A model generated the notes under the pieces. The model saw only the letters and a program-made list of their open reading frames with translations, was not told where the DNA came from and made no database searches. The translations under genes were made by a program, and so were the position numbers. Shown piece after piece: positions 33,452 through 44,273 of a DNA stretch of 51,478 nucleotides (within the stretch, counting starts at the first letter, position 1; every line of letters starts with the position of its first letter). The stretch comes from Chara braunii (Eukaryota; Streptophyta; Charophyceae; Charales; Characeae): the NCBI GenBank assembly GCA_003427395.1, contig BFEA01000113.1, positions 677,901 through 729,378 on the forward strand, written 5' to 3'.

Positions 33452-34640
33452 ATAGACTTTGCATCAGTGTTATATACCCAATTGAACTTCAATCCACAAC
33501 GAATTCACACGTTCCCATACACGCATGCAATTTCAGAGTAGACTCGAAGGAGGCAAATCCACACAAAACCAGAGAGGAGATATGCACAGCAGAAGCTCAA
33601 AATACACAGAGAATTGAAAAACGAATTTCAATTCTGCAATCCCTCATCCTCCTCCAATCAATCCAGAATACTTGTTCCAAGAATCCCAACCACGTTATCA
33701 ACATCCATGGACCAATTATTTACAAGATTTCATCGAACACTTTGGGAGTCTTCTTCTTCCACCCTCTTCCTCAAGCTCTAGCTATGGTGCCTGCGGGCAC
33801 CCAACCTATCAAGCCTGCCAATCGCCACACACCCTCCTAAATCCAACACCCCTCTGCACCACTCAAGAAGCCCACTGCANATGAAGTGTCCANTCAGCAG
33901 GGGAGCGCAGCTCCCAGGATGATGAAGAAGAGCAGCAAATCGATGAAGATGAAGATCTGCCACTTCGAAGCAGGCATAGAGAAGTTGCTTCGATGGCAGC
34001 TGTCAAAACCCTAATAGGACAACTATGGAGGAAGCACCACGCAGAGCAGGGCCTGATGTCCCTAGGCCAATTCCGCACCAGCCAGGTAAGCCCAGTTATG
34101 GTCGTCAACTTCCCTTCAATGAGGAAGACGAACGGGCACTTTGAATTAGTGCAGCTCCAGCCGCGACCTCCAGCAGCACTTTGTGAAAAAAAATGACGAA
34201 GCAGAACCCGAAATTCGTCGGCCCCTGCCTACTTCTACCCGACTTCCTTAAACCTACAACACAGTAACCACCTACAGACCTATCTGACCGTCCAAACAGA
34301 AAACATCTACGGCCCAACAGTCAAGATCTACCTACATGCATCTAGATGGAATCTTAGACTAAGGGAACCCAAGGCTAGGACACACAAAGAAATACCTACG
34401 GGCCTACCAGTTTCCAGAAGGGCAGAAAAGGACAAAACAACAAGGCTAAGTGGCCTAAAACTACGAAGTAGAGACTACTAGCGACAGGTTCAAGGTTCAA
34501 GCCCAATAAACCTCAAAAACAGTCACACACTACAAACACACTGCAAGTCACGGGTTCGAATCCCGGAAAGCACAAAACAGGCAACAACAAAATTAGTGTA
34601 CAGCCCGCATCTCCCTGCAATTCATTGCATCAGCACCCTC
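33452..34640. other. Insertion of about 1.2 kb between gag and protease of D; pol III-box-like sites
   Basis: Sequence unlike any retroelement domain separates gag (KPEGKQNRA) from the pre-protease region. It has two N (33880, 33893). AGGCTAAGTGG (34443-34453) resembles a tRNA A box, and GGTTCAAGCCC (34494-34504) a B box 40 bases on; CGGGTTCGAATCCCG (34551-34565) is a perfect T-arm stem-loop. It could be a tRNA-derived element. Ends are not defined. Confidence 0.45.
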
Positions 34641-34731
34641 TACGACAAGGGAGACTGAACCTGATGCAGATCAGGAGTCCTCTCTTAAAGCCCCATCGTT
34701 TGCTGATTCCAAGGCTAAATCTTGTCATGCT

Positions 34732-37586
34732 TTGTATGTTGAGCCTTGGGAGGAGTCTGAGACAATCGACTTTCACTATCACTTAGAGCATTGTGTTGAG
34801 ATGAAACATCAAAATGCTCAAGGGACAGTGAAGTTAATCTTTTTTAAACTTCTCGTAAACCACCGCTATCTCCGTGTGTTGATTGATTGTGGTGCTACGA
34901 CTAACTTCATATCACAACACGGGATACGCAAAGTGGGCTTGAGAATGAAGCAAGTGGCTTTGCAGAACCCTTGCCGGACTCCAGTAGGCAACAAAGAAGT
35001 TGTCTCATCTGCGTATGCAGTCAAAGATGTGCGCACCACCTTTGACAAGGACAAGACAGTCACCCACGCATTGAACTTTTATGTCTTTGACAAGTGTCCC
35101 TTCGACACAGTCCTTGGCTTGGGATGGCTGCAGTCCCCATGGGAATGGACCAAGTGGAAAGAGCCAGTTTTCATGGTAAAAGATGCTCAAGGGAACGAGT
35201 TTCCCGTCCTCTTGGATGAGAAGCACGAGTCCGCAATGACTTTTCTCAATGTCATGCAATTCTGCAAGAAGTGGCGCGAGCATAAAGAGGATGAAAATTG
35301 TATGTTGCCTTCATTCGGCCTACTCATGTGCCATCTACTTTTGCGGCTAGTGCTAATATTACTTCATCTAATAAATCTATTTCTAGCACTTTTACTTCTC
35401 TACCTACCCCTAATCTAAATGACTCTACTTTAGATTCGGTCATCTCCATTCGTAATTTGCGACTTGATCTAGGTAAAGTGTATAGCGAATGAGATCCGAC
35501 GAGTTGGGGGAACTCCGGAAACAAATCGCTGAAATGATCGACAAGGGATGGATTAATCCTAGTGAGTCTGAATTTGGTGCCCCTGCTTTGTTTGTCCCAA
35601 AGAAAGGAGCCAAACTTTGGATATGTATTGATTTTCGCAGTCTAAACCGCATCACAAAAAATAATGCATACCCGTTGCCACGCATAGATGACTTGCTTGA
35701 TGTTGCAGGTGGGTGCAAGGTCTTTTCCAAGACCGACCTCAAGTCTGGATAGCACCAGATTGAAGTCGATCCGGCAGACCAGCACAAGACTTCGTTCAAG
35801 ACACGCGATGGGCTTTACAAATTTACCGTAATGTCGTTCGGTCTTACGAACGCACCTACCACCTTTCAAAGCCTTATGGACAAGAGCCTTCGCGAACAGA
35901 TTGGTCGGTTTGTGGTGTTGTATCTCGATGATATTCTACTCTTCAGCAAATCCATCGAGGAACATATGAAGCACCTTGATGAAGTGTTCATCATCCTCAA
36001 GAAAACACAACTCCATCCCAACTTAGAGAAATAGAGTTGGGAGGGATAGCGCCATTTATCTTAAGCATCAGTTGTCTGTTGCAGGCCTCGAGCCTGAGGC
36101 AACCAAGGTTGAGGTCATACGCAACTGGCCTCAACCCGCGAACATTTGTGAACCGCGTTCTTTCCTTGGTCTCACATCTTACTAACGAAAGTTTGTGCCC
36201 CGATTCTCTATTGTTGCTCGCCCGTTGTCCCGATTGACAAGTAAGAATGTACCTTATGCAAGGGATGCAACATGTGAGACCGCATTTCAAGCCTTGAAAG
36301 AGGCCTTGGCAAGTTACCATGCACTACGCATTGCAAATTCTAAACTAACATTCGTACCGATGTGAGCCAGTATGGGATTGGCACAGTGCTGCAAAAAGAT
36401 GACGGCAATGGCTTGCGGCCGCTCGAGTACTACAGCAAACGCATGCCCAACAAAAAGATAGTTACTTCCACCTACATGCGCGAGCTCTATGCTTTGCGTA
36501 TGGCTTTGGACCATTGGAAGCACTATCTTTTGGGACGCCACTATAAAGTGTTCTCAAATTATGAGACTTTGAAGTGGATCGAAGATCAAACCACCCTATC
36601 CCCTACATTACTTCGCTGGTTCCATGAGATCGACATGTTTGACTTTGAGCTAAGACATAAAAAGGGTTGTTATGATCGAGTTGTTGATGCGTTGTCTCGC
36701 CACCCCGAGTACATGCCTTGCCTTGTGAATTCCTATGACCTCCAAAAGAAACTGAAGGAGGAGATCCTAAAACACACTGCGAAGGACCTGGACCTTACTC
36801 CCATCCTTCAGCAGTTGCTGGCTGACCCCAACAGTCAGCCTGATTTTCACGAATATGGAGGACTGTTTTTTCGACGCTATGGGAAGAACGACCGTTTGTG
36901 TCTGCCCAACCATGAGCCTCTCCGCATGCACTTCTTGGACTTGGCTCATGGCCGGAGTGGACAGTTCGACATGGCAAAGACATACGTAAACCTATTGAGA
37001 CAGTTTGATTGGCCTGATATAAAGGGATCTGCTGAAAAGTTTGTGGCTGAGTGTCAAGTCTGTCAACGAATCAAACCATGTCGACAAAAGCCCATGGGGC
37101 TACTTACACCCCTTCATATTCCCGATGGTCCCGGGGAGTCTGTCTCTATCGACTTCACCGACATGGGAAAGGTAAGTAAGAACGGCTATTCGCAAGTGAT
37201 GGTGATTGTTGACCGCTTCTCAAAATTCATCGATCTGATTCCTTTGCCATCTCATGCCCCAACCGAATTGGTGATCCGTGAGTTCGAACAGAAGTACATT
37301 TTGCAGTTCGGAACCCCGAAAACTCTTGCAATGATCAGGACCCGTGCTTCACAAGTACCGAATGGAAGGACTTCACGTCCCAACTCCCTGGCCTCAGACT
37401 ATGCATGACATCTGGCCGACATCTCGAAGCTAACGGTTTGGCTGAGGAAATAAACCAGACTGTGTTCCAACTTCTCCACTCTTTAATCATTCAGGATCAC
37501 GAAACGTGGGATGAAGAGTTGTATTCTGTCAAGGGGTTGTACAACAACTCCATCCATTCTTCCACCAGCATGACGCCAAACAGGAT
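34732..37586 (+). pseudogene. Element D pol, broken
   Basis: Protease with LIDCGATTNFIS (near 34880) and TVLGLGWLQS; reverse transcriptase with FGAPALFVPKK, CIDFRSLNRI and TDLKSG then TAG where Tyr is expected (35750), FGLTNAPTTF and intact VLYLDDILLFS; a frame-disrupted connection; RNase H from about 36360 (SQYGIGTVLQ) with a VVDALSRHPE end; integrase zinc finger in which the second His is Gln (SGQFDMAKT) before CQVCQ; core with SIDFTDMG, DRFSKF, and, after a frameshift near 37330, DQDPCF and HLEANG, so all three acidic positions are still readable. The C-terminal module and chromodomain region are deleted. Non-functional. Confidence 0.87.
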
Positions 37587-37776
37587 GGACAGTGTTTGGC
37601 AAAGAAGAAGAGCGTTATCATTTCTCTATGCAGGTGTACATCATCGTCTTCTTCTCTCTTTCTTCTTCCTCTTCTTCTTACCCTCTCTCTCCTCTCAAGT
37701 TCATTCATTAATTTTTGCAATTGGACGGCATTGTACTATCTGATGAATGTATACTTCAAAATTGGCCAGGATCATA
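37587..37776 (+). repeat. 3' LTR remnant of element D
   Basis: GGACAGTGTTTGGCAAAGAAG onwards matches 30790-30980 closely, ending CAGGATCATA. Only the LTR's last 190 bases are present. Confidence 0.88.
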
Positions 37777-37938
37777 AAAGTGGGGATTCCAGGATGACAT
37801 GCATAAATCGAGAAATGCCCAAACTTAACCACCACTACCTCGGAGCCGAGGCAGAAAAGACCTATGCGGCAACCTTTGCTGAAGCACCGACACGACTTTT
37901 TTCTTTTTTGGGCTGGTGCTGCCAGCCATTTTGATCCC

Positions 37939-38130
37939 GTAGCACTGTTCATCCGAAGACAGCGGTTTATGGTAAATTGGTGTTTCGAGTTTGTCTGTGA
38001 AAGGTAGTGATGGTCTAGAGGCTGTCTCTTATACACATCTAGATGTGTAGCACTGTTCATCCGAAGACAGCGGTTTATGGTAAATTGGTGTTTCGAGTTT
38101 GTCTGTGAAAGGTAGTGATGGTCTAGAGGG
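37939..38130. other. Sequencing-adapter scar with flanking duplication (assembly artefact)
   Basis: CTGTCTCTTATACACATCT (38022-38040) is the Tn5/Nextera mosaic-end sequence, followed by the start of its inverted partner AGATGTGTA, which is the junction adapter of mate-pair libraries. The 82 bases before it (37939-38020, GTAGCACTGTTC... to CTAGAGG) recur right after it (38047-38128). So neither the adapter nor one of the duplicated copies is genomic. Confidence 0.97.
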
Positions 38131-38572
38131 GGAGGGGGGGGGGGGGGCGGTGAGGGAGAGGAAGTACTTAGACATAGGTCCCAAGGCACAGTTACTTGCA
38201 CAACTGCTGTGTCTTTGCATTAGCTCTGCCCCCACCCAGCGGCTCCATCCTACTCCCTTACCACAGCCTATGGGCGCAGAGCAACATGCATCCCCTTTAT
38301 TATGACGGTGGGTATGCTTGTAGGGTCTCCTGTATAGGCTTAGGAGTAGTGGTACGTACGTAGCGAACGGTGAAACTGAGAGAATAATACAGCTTAGTTG
38401 TTTAAAAAAGGAAAATAGAGATCCATTCCATTCATGCTCCACAGTGTCCACATGTCATTTCTGCACATGGTACGCTGTACCCGTTTCCCAGCACGCCCTG
38501 TTGCGCCCAACCAATAGATTAATGTATCAGATCCTTGTTTTCGTTTTCTTGCAAAAACGAAAAAGAAAATAC
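38131..38572. other. Intron 2 sequence next to exon 2
   Basis: A G-homopolymer block at 38130-38147 is followed by ordinary sequence to the exon 2 donor. No gene was seen. Confidence 0.5.
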
Positions 38573-38875
38573 CTGAAGCTCCGCAAGCTCGTCGACGTAC
38601 TCTTGTGCAAGAACATCCACCCGCGTTGAAAATTGCTGGCCGAGCTTAATAAACGTTGGACCCAGTCGTAGCAGGCCTTCCTTCAACCACTTGGCGAGCG
38701 CTTTGCGTCTGTCTTTCTGTTTTTCTGGAGTCATCCCGCCCCGGTACATGAATTTTTTCTGGTTTAACCACCACTTAACTGCAAACTTGACGACAAAGCT
38801 CCAGATTTCAAAAGTCCGCTGGATCGTAGAGTAAGTCTTGAACCGATTCCATCTTCCACCAGGAGAGACAGAGAC
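38573..38875 (-). CDS. ABC1K: ABC1-like kinase, exon 2 (KxGQ domain)
   Basis: This exon of 303 bases (101 codons, phase 0 at both ends) has a pyrimidine-rich acceptor ending TTTTCTGCAG^GTCTCT and a donor CTTCAG^GTATTT. It encodes the start of the ABC1/UbiB core: a GGRWNRFKTYSTIQRTFEIW segment, a basic GGMTPEKQKDRRKALAKWL stretch, then the signature RLGPTFIKLGQQFSTR with the KxGQ motif that defines the family, and QEYVDELAELQ. In the family the KxGQ segment folds over the ATP site. Length and order match plant ABC1K7/8 proteins as I know them. There are no stops or frameshifts, and the sequence looks under selection despite sitting between two very long repeat-filled introns. Confidence 0.93.
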
Positions 38876-39390
38876 CTGCAGAAAACAACAAATGAAAAGA
38901 AGTGAAAAAAAAATCCATAGCCAATGTCTGGTGTGAGTATTTAGTATCCTGAGCATCCTTCCATTGCTTTGTTTTCTTTTTAGCAATTACGAATTTATTT
39001 ATACAAGCCAGGAACGGCATCCCGCGTCCCTTGCAAAAAGCAGTTCGTGTCATGTGGGACATCCGTTACAACTGGGACGATGCAGAGAACGTGGATTAAT
39101 TTATTTAATTTATTAGCATGGATGGACCCCTGAGCATTCAAGGATGACACACATAAATATGCTATGAACCCAGATCGTGAAGACAGTTGTCAACAATGCA
39201 AGTCCAAACGAGTGTCAACCAGCTGATGATTATCAATAATCGTATTTGTGTCCACAGACGAGGTAGATGAGAGGGAGGAAAGACTTAGAATGGGGAGGAT
39301 AGAAACAATGCCCGCTGCTTCTTCGGGCTCCCTCCGCAATCACCACCTCAATAATCAATAATCTGAACCAGTATCTGAAGTAACCTCAAT

Positions 39391-39610
39391 GTGCCACGTG
39401 GCACGTCGAATCAGTCCCTCATCAATGCTGGAGCAATGTCGACATGAAGACAACCAGGTTAGTATCCACGATCTCTCCACAGTCTTGATCTCCTCTTGAA
39501 TGACAATAAGCAGAACAGCAACACAAATCACATAGCTTCGCCTCGTCAAATCAGTAGTACACGTGGCAGCAGCCACGTCAGCGACAGCGCATGGCAGCTG
39601 CCACGTCAGC
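39391..39610. promoter_or_regulatory. Cluster of ACGT-core palindromes (G-box-like), tentative
   Basis: GTGCCACGTGGCAC (39391-39404) is a perfect 14-base palindrome around a G-box CACGTG. ACACGTGGCAG (about 39560) and CCACGTCAGC twice (39573-39582, 39601-39610) follow. Such cores bind plant bZIP/bHLH factors. It lies in ABC1K intron 1 about 0.5 kb from exon 2. Function is not shown. Confidence 0.3.
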
Positions 39611-40347
39611 ATGCCAAGAAGACAAATGCAAGCCAGCCACCATGCCGGACCAGCAGCGCGTCGCCGTAGACACAATGCCAGCATAGAGCCAGCGCTCAGC
39701 CAGCTTCGCAGCGTCGAGCCAGAGTCGTCGTCAACGCATGAATACAGCATCGACATAAGACAGAATGAATGTCCAAGCCAGGAAAGTCAGCACTTATGTA
39801 GCATTGACTCGGGGTCTGGGCCCCTGATGCTACCACCCTCAGCCGTCCAGATTTCGATGCAAACAAAGGCCCAGATTGGTCTGAAACCGAATTTCCTCCG
39901 GCCTGGATGCTTGTCTGGGTACCTGTGCACAACGAGTGTATCCAACCAAGGGCCTGGGTGCGGTACCTTTCACTCTACAGTTGACTTTGACCCGTGAATT
40001 TCCTGTGTGCAGCGTTCGGTCACACAGCCAAACGTGACAGACTCAGGCCTGGGCGTGTCTTGGTCACACGGCCCAGCGCAGACCAACTCAGGTCTGCGTT
40101 GCCTGGGGCAGAGTTCTGGGCCCCAGGCTACTTCTGAACAGGGTTACTGCAAATAAATCGAGAAAAAAATATTCCAAATAAAATTTGAAATCAGACTGCA
40201 CTCCAAACGTGCTTGCAACATGCATACATGGACAAACCAATGGCAAACCAACCTCTCCAACTCAGAATCAACAATGAACTTGCACTTAAAACTCAGTTCA
40301 AGTCAACTGCACAACTTGCAGCTATGGCCGCCGAACACTGTCTTCAC

Positions 40348-40350
<3 letters not shown>

Positions 40351-40430
<80 letters not shown>

Positions 40431-40548
40431 ACTACGAGAGAGAGAGAGAGAGCGCACTACGAGAGAGAGAGAGAGAGCACTACGAGAGAGAGAGAGAGCA
40501 CTACGGCGAACTCACCGCAACTCACCGCGGGGCCCCATGCAGTTCAGC

Positions 40549-40604
<56 letters not shown>
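40351..40604. repeat. (GA)n array with GCACTAC spacers, then (CT)n
   Basis: GA runs (40351-40429) are followed by GA blocks separated by GCACTAC (units near 40429, 40454, 40477, 40497), then about 45 bases of unique sequence and a CT run (40549-40602) that ends at the gap. GA then CT on one strand can pair with itself. Confidence 0.93.
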
Positions 40605-40949
40605 NNNNNNNNNNNNNNNNNNNNNNNNNNNNNNNNNNNNNNNNNNNNNNNNNNNNNNNNNNNNNNNNNNNNNNNNNNNNNNNNNNNNNNNNNNNNNNNN
40701 NNNNNNNNNNNNNNNNNNNNNNNNNNNNNNNNNNNNNNNNNNNNNNNNNNNNNNNNNNNNNNNNNNNNNNNNNNNNNNNNNNNNNNNNNNNNNNNNNNNN
40801 NNNNNNNNNNNNNNNNNNNNNNNNNNNNNNNNNNNNNNNNNNNNNNNNNNNNNNNNNNNNNNNNNNNNNNNNNNNNNNNNNNNNNNNNNNNNNNNNNNNN
40901 NNNNNNNNNNNNNNNNNNNNNNNNNNNNNNNNNNNNNNNNNNNNNNNNN
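40605..40949. other. Assembly gap (345 N)
   Basis: Unresolved bases flanked by CT-rich repeats on both sides. The gap probably reflects the repeat. Confidence 1.
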
Positions 40950-41103
40950 GATGGTGATGGACTCTCTCTCTCTCTGGTTCGTGCACAAGCTTGCGGATTT
41001 TCCAATTTTTTTTTTCTTCTTTTTAATTCGTCACGATGGACCATCCTGCTCAAGCCCGTGTCTACTCCCTACCTCTCCTGCCTTCCCGTCCTCTCTCCCC
41101 CCC

Positions 41104-41106
<3 letters not shown>

Positions 41107-41175
<69 letters not shown>
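41107..41175. repeat. (CT)n microsatellite
   Basis: Pure CT run of about 69 bases after C-rich sequence. Confidence 0.97.
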
Positions 41176-41177
<2 letters not shown>

Positions 41178-41414
41178 AACCCCCCCCGCCCACCCCGGCA
41201 GGCGAGATCGATATAGCTCCTTTGTTTTTCTCAAGTTTATGTTTTTTCAAAGAAGAATGTACTTTTCCTTTTTTTGTTTTTCCCTTCTTTTTTAATTTTG
41301 ACTTGACCTACCGGTAGCCCGAGGCTAGGCAAGGTTCGAGTTACCGGTCTGCTAGGTCAATGGCCTTAAAAACCGGTAGGTATTGGTGGCTTACACTGAC
41401 CGGCCCCAGGTAAT

Positions 41415-41510
41415 TCATTTTATTTTGGGTCATTTGATTGTATCTTGATTCGAACTTGGGTCTGTATTTCAACAGTTTGTGGGCATACCAACTGGGCTGG
41501 CCCGTTGGTA
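41415..41510 (-). repeat. SINE-like repeat, tRNA-related
   Basis: Minus strand reads CAGCCCAGTTGGTATGCCC (D-arm-like), CACAAACTGTTGAAATACAG and CCCAAGTTCGAATC (B-box-like). It is closely related to the copies at 26.9-27.2 kb. Confidence 0.45.
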
Positions 41511-41960
41511 TGGCCACTGAAAGAAACGTTAGAAAACAGAGCACATGAAACCCGCCAAATGACAGGCAGAGGGAAACTGGGTACAGAAAGTCCCTGGAAC
41601 CCTGGATATGTTGCGGATGCCTCCTCTGGTGGGCGTTATTTTCTTTTTTCTTTTTTGGGGGGGAGTTATTTTCTTTCCGAAAATGGCACAGTCATTGTTG
41701 TTTTCTTTCCTTTTGTTGTTGTTCGTCTTTTGCTGGAATGTACAAAGCATCCAATCCTGGGTAGGTACGGGCGCACTGAAAGGACACAGTCACGCCCTTC
41801 TGCCAAAAAAAAGAAGCAAAAAAAGTTAAAACAAACGAAAAGATTTCGGTTTCCTTTGGAGGGCGGGCATACCCAGTTGCTCCACTACTCAACACATGCA
41901 CAGAAGACAAGAAATATGGTGGCGTATCTTTCCATGTTCTAGCGGAAGATTCGTTCTCAT

Positions 41961-42390
41961 TTGGCACATTTGGGAGTAGTGAGTAGTAGAGCGAGGCCTA
42001 TGGGTGCACTAATAACTGAGTTTGACCTATTTGACGATGTAACTCGATCAATGGTGGAAGCCTACAAGGAAGACCCCGTCACAATGGACATCATATGCAA
42101 GCTTGTGATGGTGGATGGGTTACTCTTTCTTGAAAAGGCAGGGTTCAAAAGATTAGTTGTTCCATCTAGGGAGATTTTGCTCGGTTTGTTTCTAGGAGAT
42201 TATCATGATGCAACTGGGCACTTCGGTTACAAGAAAACTAGTGCTAACTTGGTACAACATTTCTGGTGGCCTGGTATGCTTGATGAAGCGAGAAAAAGTA
42301 CGTCCAGACTTGTCCAGTCTGTCAGCGGGCCAAGCCGCCTACTCAAGCCCTTGTCCATTCCTACCGGTCCAGGACAAAGCATATCTGGCG
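41961..42390 (+). pseudogene. Element C integrase zinc-finger part
   Basis: The frame reads VMVDGLLFLEKAG, then the HHCC finger: DYHDATGHFGYKKTSANLV, FWWPGM, and after a one-base deletion near 42300 TCPVCQRAKPPTQAL. It ends with IPTGPGQSI, where the catalytic core should begin (WxxxxxDF), but unrelated sequence follows. About 60 residues of core, including the first catalytic Asp, are not found before the frame resumes at 45150. Confidence 0.78.
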
Positions 42391-42825
42391 TCACATATGG
42401 GAGAGGTGGGAGCAGACCACCAATATATTATATGGGTGCGAGTTCACGTCCGTAGCTCGGGAGTTATGGGTCACCAATTCAGCTAGACCCTATTCATGCC
42501 TCCACGTGATTCTCAGGGCCTAGCTCCACCACTCAGTGGTACTCACCAAATGTACAACATTAGAACGAATGTTCTGCTAAAACATGGAACCATACACTGT
42601 CATATGGTATGTCTTTTGTGCATTTGGTGAATAGTGGCGAGAGGCCCCTTGGGCCACTTTACGTATTCAGAAGAAAACAAAAGAAAAAAACGAAAGAAAT
42701 ACAGGCATCTGTACGTATTCAGAAGAAAACAACAGAAAAAAACGAGCGAGCTACAGGCATCTTCATCCTAACCAATAACTGCCGACATGCCGACCTGAAT
42801 GCCAATCTTCAGCATATATTGGTGG
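42391..42825. repeat. Insert between integrase parts, with 52-base tandem duplication
   Basis: Unrecognised sequence. ACGTATTCAGAAGAAAACAA at 42661 repeats at 42713, exactly 52 bases on, with few changes. The rest shows no gene. Confidence 0.6.
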
Positions 42826-44228
42826 TGCGCGGAATGAGCCCTCACGGGGCCCCTATCAGGCATACAGAGGCCCCCAGCAAGCCGAGTGCCCATCCTAAGT
42901 GAAGGCGGGCCTGAATATTCAGCAGAGGCCGAAATTCGACATTTTCATATATGGGTATTCAGGCTGTTGCAGCCCGCCAGTTGGTTGAAGTGGACGCGTG
43001 AGCCTCGCTAAGCTGCGTAGTGCAGTTGGCCGAGGCCTTGGCAGTTGCGCCCGTGCACGTACACATAAAGCAGGGCCGATATATTGTGAAGTGGCCACCG
43101 GCCTATGCAAAAGCAGTACTGTCGACGCACTCACCCCGGGGTCCTGCACAAATGCAACAAACGGCCCTGCCCCAAGTCCGGAGACTCAGGCTGTTCCCAA
43201 CTGTAAAGGGCCCAGGCCCTTAACTGTAGTCTCGGGCCTGGGCGCAGGAACTGAGGCCCAACCGGAAGCTACTGGAAGCTTCCAGCCAGGCCACATGCAG
43301 CATCCAGGAGGCTGCCACTTCCATATAGGAAGTGAGGCAGCCCAGGCCAGGCATGCTGGCCCGCGTAGGCGATGCAGTCACGCTGCTGCGCTGCTGCATT
43401 GGATGCTGTGAGGTGTGATGAGGGTGACGAGATACGTACCTGGTGCATGAAGAGAGGTCGGCTATGGTGTTCACATCAGGTACATTGGTCTTCGAGAGTT
43501 GAAGTGAGCCTGTTGCACGAACACAGCTGTAGGTAGGATAGTCGAGTAGAGTAGGCTGGGCACTGGGCACCAGACAGAGAGGAGCGACTTTGGATACTGT
43601 GTTGGTGTGGCCTGTGGGCTCGAACATTGGCTCATTACTTCATTGTATTGCTCGGTTCAATTGCGCTCTCTGCTTGCACACGACTACTTGGACATCTGTT
43701 ACGGACTCCGCCAGGGCTCGATCCCTGGTCTATCTTTTTGTTGTTTCTGCTGCATCCCAATTTCGTCCTGGCACCCTTTTTTTCCAAACCCCTCCTTTGG
43801 TACCGTCGGAATTTGGACAACTGGCGCCATGCTGCAATTCGGGCGCCATTTTCAAATACCGCATTTTTCAGTTCTGCCCTCGGGGCTTTCGCTGAAATGC
43901 CCCTGGTACCGTACCTGTCACCGGTACTTATACCGGCTCTCCGTACAGTATGGGGACCAGTCTCGTACCAGTTTTCAGCTGCTGTACTCGTACTCAGTGT
44001 ACTTGCTGTTTCGGCATTCTGAATCCAAGACTTCGACTTTGTGCCCTTGCCACTGTGTCTGCGTCCGACTCTCAGTCGTGTCGAGTGAGTGAGTGTGTGT
44101 GTGTGCTCTCACTCTCTCCCTCTCTCTCTCCTCTCCCTCGACTCTCCCTCAACCTCACGCTCGTCACAACATCTGAGTAATTTCGCAACTTGGTTTTCTG
44201 TATATCGTTCACACTTGTATTCCTTGCA
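42826..44228 (+). repeat. Solo LTR of family C, hosting a family-B solo LTR
   Basis: It matches 46211-48617: GGAATGAGCCCTCACGGGGC, CCCCAGCAAGC, CCTAAGTGAAGGCGGGCC, GTTGGTTGAAGTG, and the end CTTGTATTCCTTGCA. Without the nested LTR it is 926 bases. GTGG is present just before and just after it, a possible target duplication. It contains the strong hairpin at 43310-43342. Confidence 0.8.
43697..44168 (+). mobile_element. Solo LTR of family B with perfect target duplication
   Basis: 472 bases, TGTTACGGACTC ... CTCGTCACA, in opposite orientation to element B. ACATC flanks both sides (43692-43696 and 44169-44173). The remaining family-C LTR sequence reads continuously across one copy of ACATC. 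Confidence 0.95.
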
Positions 44229-44273
44229 GTGGTCTCCTGGAGTCACCAAACATGAAGTGCGCCCTCTGCGAGA

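Larger units (their letters stand above)
29703..37776 (+). mobile_element. Element D: Ty3/gypsy retrotransposon with deleted 3' end
   Basis: Plus strand, antisense to the host gene. Full 5' LTR 29703-30983 (TGTGATGAC ... GATCATACA), perfect primer site TGGTATCAGAGC at 30985, gag (about 31819-33425), an insertion of about 1.2 kb, then protease, RT, RNase H and integrase (34732-37586). The integrase runs directly into the last 190 bases of the LTR (37587-37776). The flanks TGTGG (29698-29702) and AGTGG (after 37779) resemble a target duplication with one mismatch. Stops and frameshifts throughout. Confidence 0.85.
5885..38572 (-). other. Intron 2 of the ABC1K gene (about 32.7 kb)
   Basis: It is bounded by GTATTT (donor, below 38573) and AATACAG (acceptor, above 5884), and is phase 0. 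It contains elements A, B (with nested C2 and an ndhB plastid fragment) and D, a SINE-like cluster and a 490-base gap. The adapter scar near 38.02 kb and the gap mean the true length may differ somewhat. No host exon was recognised inside. Confidence 0.8.

Noticed and set aside
34551-34565. A functional tRNA gene at 34.5 kb
   Set aside because: A T-arm is present but no acceptor stem or anticodon arm could be paired at normal spacing.
37701-38201. 166-codon minus-strand frame with a repeated peptide
   Set aside because: The repeat and the LDVYKRQ linker come from the adapter artefact.
40213-41295. 360-codon frame across 40.2-41.3 kb
   Set aside because: Built from GA/CT dinucleotide repeats and gap bases.
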